Shown: in pieces, positions 5,894 through 7,190 of the stretch
Layout: each line of letters opens with the position of its first letter
Position numbering within the stretch: the first letter of the stretch is position 1
From: an uncultured beta proteobacterium
GTDB taxonomy: Bacteria; Pseudomonadota; Gammaproteobacteria; Burkholderiales; Rhodocyclaceae
NCBI GenBank assembly: GCA_903933395.1
Contig: CAIZKA010000338.1
Location: 1 to 7,190 of the forward strand
Length of the DNA: 7,190 nt
Direction of reading: 5' to 3'
Notes under the pieces: model-generated
The model's input: only the letters and a program-made list of their open reading frames with translations
Database searches by the model: none
Told to the model about the DNA's origin: nothing
Translations under genes and position numbers: made by a program

Positions 5894-6346
5894 TCAGGCG
5901 AGGTCGTCGCGCGTGGCGTCCGCCCAGCAGTTGGGCGTCTCGTAAAGGCGTATGCGTTCAAGGTGCAGATGGTTTCCGTAGCTGTCGCGGTAGAGCGGGT
6001 CGAGGATGGCAAACGCGATGCGGGCCAGGTTTTCCGCGGTCGGCACGGCGTCGAGGACGACGGTCTTGTGTCCGGGCAGGCCGGCGAGAAAGTTGGCTAC
6101 GGCCTGGTCGTCGCGCCAGACGAGGAAGGCATGGTCCCAGGCGTCGACCACATGCTGCTTGGCGATGGCCTTGACTTCGGAAAAATCCATCACCATGCCG
6201 TCGTCCGGCCGGCCGGCGGCATCGATGATGCCGCCGGCGAGCGTAATTTCAAGGGCGTAGCGGTGGCCGTGCAGATGGCGGCACTGGCTCTGATGATTGG
6301 GGATCCGGTGCCCCGCATCGAATTCGAGGCGGCGGGTTATGCGCAT
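5894..6346 (-). CDS. queD: 6-carboxy-5,6,7,8-tetrahydropterin synthase QueD
   Basis: A 150-residue PTPS/QueD-family enzyme. QueD converts 7,8-dihydroneopterin triphosphate to 6-carboxytetrahydropterin in the queuosine (preQ0/preQ1) pathway; cytoplasmic. Visible residues: FDAGHR with zinc ligand His13; CRHLHGH, giving catalytic Cys22 and zinc ligands His26 and His28; VMDFSEVK (52-59); WDHAFLV with the Asp71-His72 pair; PTAENLAR (102-109); and LYETPNCWA with pterin-binding Glu136. The C-x3-HGH spacing matches bacterial QueD rather than mammalian PTPS. Length is slightly above E. coli QueD (about 120) because of the insert near 38-50 and a longer middle. The start is the first ATG, where the family N-terminus MRITRRLEF begins, but no clear Shine-Dalgarno lies before it. 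It is divergent from a radical SAM gene. The usual partners queC and queE are not in the window. Confidence 0.92.
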   Translation of the reverse strand: MRITRRLEFDAGHRIPNHQSQCRHLHGHRYALEITLAGGIIDAAGRPDDGMVMDFSEVKAIAKQHVVDAWDHAFLVWRDDQAVANFLAGLPGHKTVVLDAVPTAENLARIAFAILDPLYRDSYGNHLHLERIRLYETPNCWADATRDDLA

Positions 6347-6408
6347 GGTCGGGAGGGCCGGGTTTGTGGCAAAGTGGCCGCAGCAGTGCGACCGGTGAGT
6401 TGGCGCGC

Positions 6409-6414
6409 ATTATA
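6409..6414 (-). promoter_or_regulatory. Candidate -10 box for queD
   Basis: A perfect TATAAT on the minus strand, 62 nt upstream of the queD ATG. The nearest -35-like hexamer is CTGGCA (+ 6434-6439), 19 nt away, a little long. That hexamer is one arm of the inverted repeat in the divergent region. Predicted leader is about 55 nt. Confidence 0.45.
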
Positions 6415-6433
6415 AAGCGCCGCGGCACCGTGC

Positions 6434-6454
6434 TGCCAGCGCCGACTCCTGGCA
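6434..6454. repeat. Inverted repeat between divergent queD and radical SAM genes
   Basis: TGCCAG (6434-6439) and CTGGCA (6449-6454) form a perfect 6-bp inverted repeat with a 9-nt spacer. Each arm reads CTGGCA in the direction of the gene it faces and lies near the -35 position of that gene's candidate promoter. It could be a shared operator or simply the two -35 boxes. The symmetry is seen; the function is inferred. Confidence 0.4.
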
Positions 6455-6478
6455 CCCTTTGCGCTTTGGCCCTATTCT
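6449..6478 (+). promoter_or_regulatory. Candidate promoter of the radical SAM gene
   Basis: CTGGCA (6449-6454) and TATTCT (6473-6478) are separated by 18 nt, each 4 of 6 to the sigma70 consensus. The -10 ends only 9 nt before the ATG at 6488, so a transcript from here would have almost no leader. This fits the lack of a Shine-Dalgarno before that ATG. Weak prediction. Confidence 0.3.
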
Positions 6479-6487
6479 TGGTTTCCC

Positions 6488-7190
6488 ATGTCCCGCATCC
6501 TGCTCAAGACTGACGATCATTCCCGTGACAGTGCCGGCATGCGCTATGTCTATCCGGTAATTTCGCGTAGAGCCGGCGGCGTTTCGGTAGGCATCAACCT
6601 GAATCCGAACAATGCCTGCAACTGGCGCTGCATCTATTGCCAGGTGCCCGACCTCACGCGCGGCGGGCCGCCGCCGATCGATCTTGTGCTGCTGGAACGG
6701 GAACTGGACGAATTCCTACACGGTGCAATCGTAGGCGACTTCATGGCTACCCGGGTCCCCGCCGGATCGCGCCGTCTGGTCGATGTGGCGTTTTCGGGGA
6801 ATGGCGAACCCACCAGCGCGCGCGAATTCGCGGCTGCGGTGGGCATCGCCGAACGCGTATTGGCCGCACATGGCCTCGGCCGCGAAGTTCCCCTGCGCCT
6901 GATCACCAACGGCAGCCTGCTCGACCGCAAGTCCGTGCAATCAGGTATCGCGCATCTGGGCAGGGCCGGCGGGGAAGTCTGGTTCAAGCTGGATGCCGGC
7001 ACGGCTGCCGGGCTTGCCCGCATCAACGGCACCCGTGCCAGGCCCGAATTCGTCGCGCGACGCCTGGCGTGCTGCGCGGAGCTGGCGCCGACATGGGTAC
7101 AGACCTGCCTGTTCCTGATCGACGGCGAGGCGCCGGCCGAGCAGGAGCTCCGCGCTTGGCTGGCGCTTCTCGCTCCCCTCGCTCCAGCAC
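6488..7190 (+). CDS. Uncharacterised radical SAM protein, COG0731-like, 3'-truncated by window edge
   Basis: The frame is open from ATG 6488 to the window end (234 codons, no stop). The radical SAM cluster motif CNWRCIYC gives Cys44, Cys48 and Cys51, a CxxxCxxC that binds a [4Fe-4S] cluster and SAM. It is preceded by YPVISRRAGGVSVGINLNP, like the VPSRR-G-SLGVDL-P block ahead of the cluster in bacterial COG0731 proteins (relatives of the wyosine enzyme TYW1). It is followed by FSGNGEPT (102-109), the SAM amino-group-binding GGE-type motif, LITNGSLL (138-145) and WFKLDAG (165-171). This is not QueE, which has a different N-terminal signature (a TLQGEG-type block). Function is unknown; an RNA- or cofactor-modifying role is inferred only from TYW1 kinship and the neighbouring queD. 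The start is the only plausible one: no upstream Met, residues 1-20 flow directly into the family block, and no Shine-Dalgarno is visible. The C-terminus lies outside the window. Confidence 0.85.
   Translation, partial: MSRILLKTDDHSRDSAGMRYVYPVISRRAGGVSVGINLNPNNACNWRCIYCQVPDLTRGGPPPIDLVLLERELDEFLHGAIVGDFMATRVPAGSRRLVDVAFSGNGEPTSAREFAAAVGIAERVLAAHGLGREVPLRLITNGSLLDRKSVQSGIAHLGRAGGEVWFKLDAGTAAGLARINGTRARPEFVARRLACCAELAPTWVQTCLFLIDGEAPAEQELRAWLALLAPLAPA

Noticed and set aside
6347..6408. Possible preQ1 riboswitch in the queD leader
   Set aside because: The short leader shows neither the preQ1-I loop and A-rich tail nor a convincing preQ1-II pseudoknot, and no terminator or Shine-Dalgarno-sequestering stem is visible.
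5319..6415. Plus-strand open frames 5319-5876 and 5963-6415, antisense to the ligase 5' region and queD
   Set aside because: They lack recognisable motifs, and the minus-strand frames carry clear catalytic residues.
6634..7032. Minus-strand 132-codon open frame within the radical SAM gene
   Set aside because: Ser/Arg/Pro-rich shadow; the plus frame holds CxxxCxxC, GNGEPT and other family blocks and stays open to the window end.
1..7190. Mobile element, integration at tRNA-Ser, phage, CRISPR, toxin-antitoxin or defence system
   Set aside because: No transposase or integrase, no duplicate of the tRNA 3' end, no repeat array, and base composition looks even throughout. The tRNA is flanked by housekeeping-type genes.

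Overview
This is an ordinary chromosomal segment of a GC-rich proteobacterium. The protein sequences look betaproteobacterial, most like the Rhodocyclales or relatives; that placement is recalled family resemblance, not a search result. There is no transposase, integrase, phage gene, CRISPR array or recognisable defence module. Genes are tightly packed and all intact except the two cut by the window edges.

Layout, left to right. (1) 1-1135 (+): most of rlmD, a 23S rRNA m5U methyltransferase whose N-terminal domain lies outside the window. (2) About 1172-1223: two hairpins in tandem; the second is a good intrinsic terminator that can serve both converging genes. (3) 1253-1945 (-): a seven-helix Bax inhibitor-1/YccA family membrane protein. 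(4) 2171-2587 (+): a small unrecognised protein with two membrane helices and a C-terminal four-cysteine zinc-ribbon-like tail. (5) 2601-2690 (-): tRNA-Ser(UGA) with encoded CCA. (6) 2727-5786 (-): a compact operon in transcription order acyl-CoA ligase, glutathione S-transferase-like protein, crotonase-fold enoyl-CoA isomerase; junctions are a 1-nt gap and a 4-nt ATGA overlap. (7) 5894-6346 (-): queD, for queuosine/7-deazaguanine biosynthesis. (8) 6488-7190 (+): an uncharacterised radical SAM protein of the COG0731-like type, divergent from queD and running off the right edge.

Functional themes are RNA modification (RlmD, QueD, possibly the radical SAM protein, and a tRNA) and acyl-CoA metabolism. 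In the acyl-CoA operon the ligase would activate a carboxylic acid and the crotonase would shift a double bond. The GST partner is not a standard beta-oxidation component and is the most interesting part of the window. The crotonase lacks both hydratase glutamates but carries the glutamate typical of delta3,delta2-enoyl-CoA isomerases, so a default 'enoyl-CoA hydratase' label would probably be wrong.

Intergenic regions hold plausible sigma70-like promoters: upstream of the acyl-CoA operon with an 11-bp-period direct repeat, in the queD/radical SAM divergent region with an inverted repeat, and upstream of the BI-1 gene. I found no convincing novel system; the findings are modest leads.
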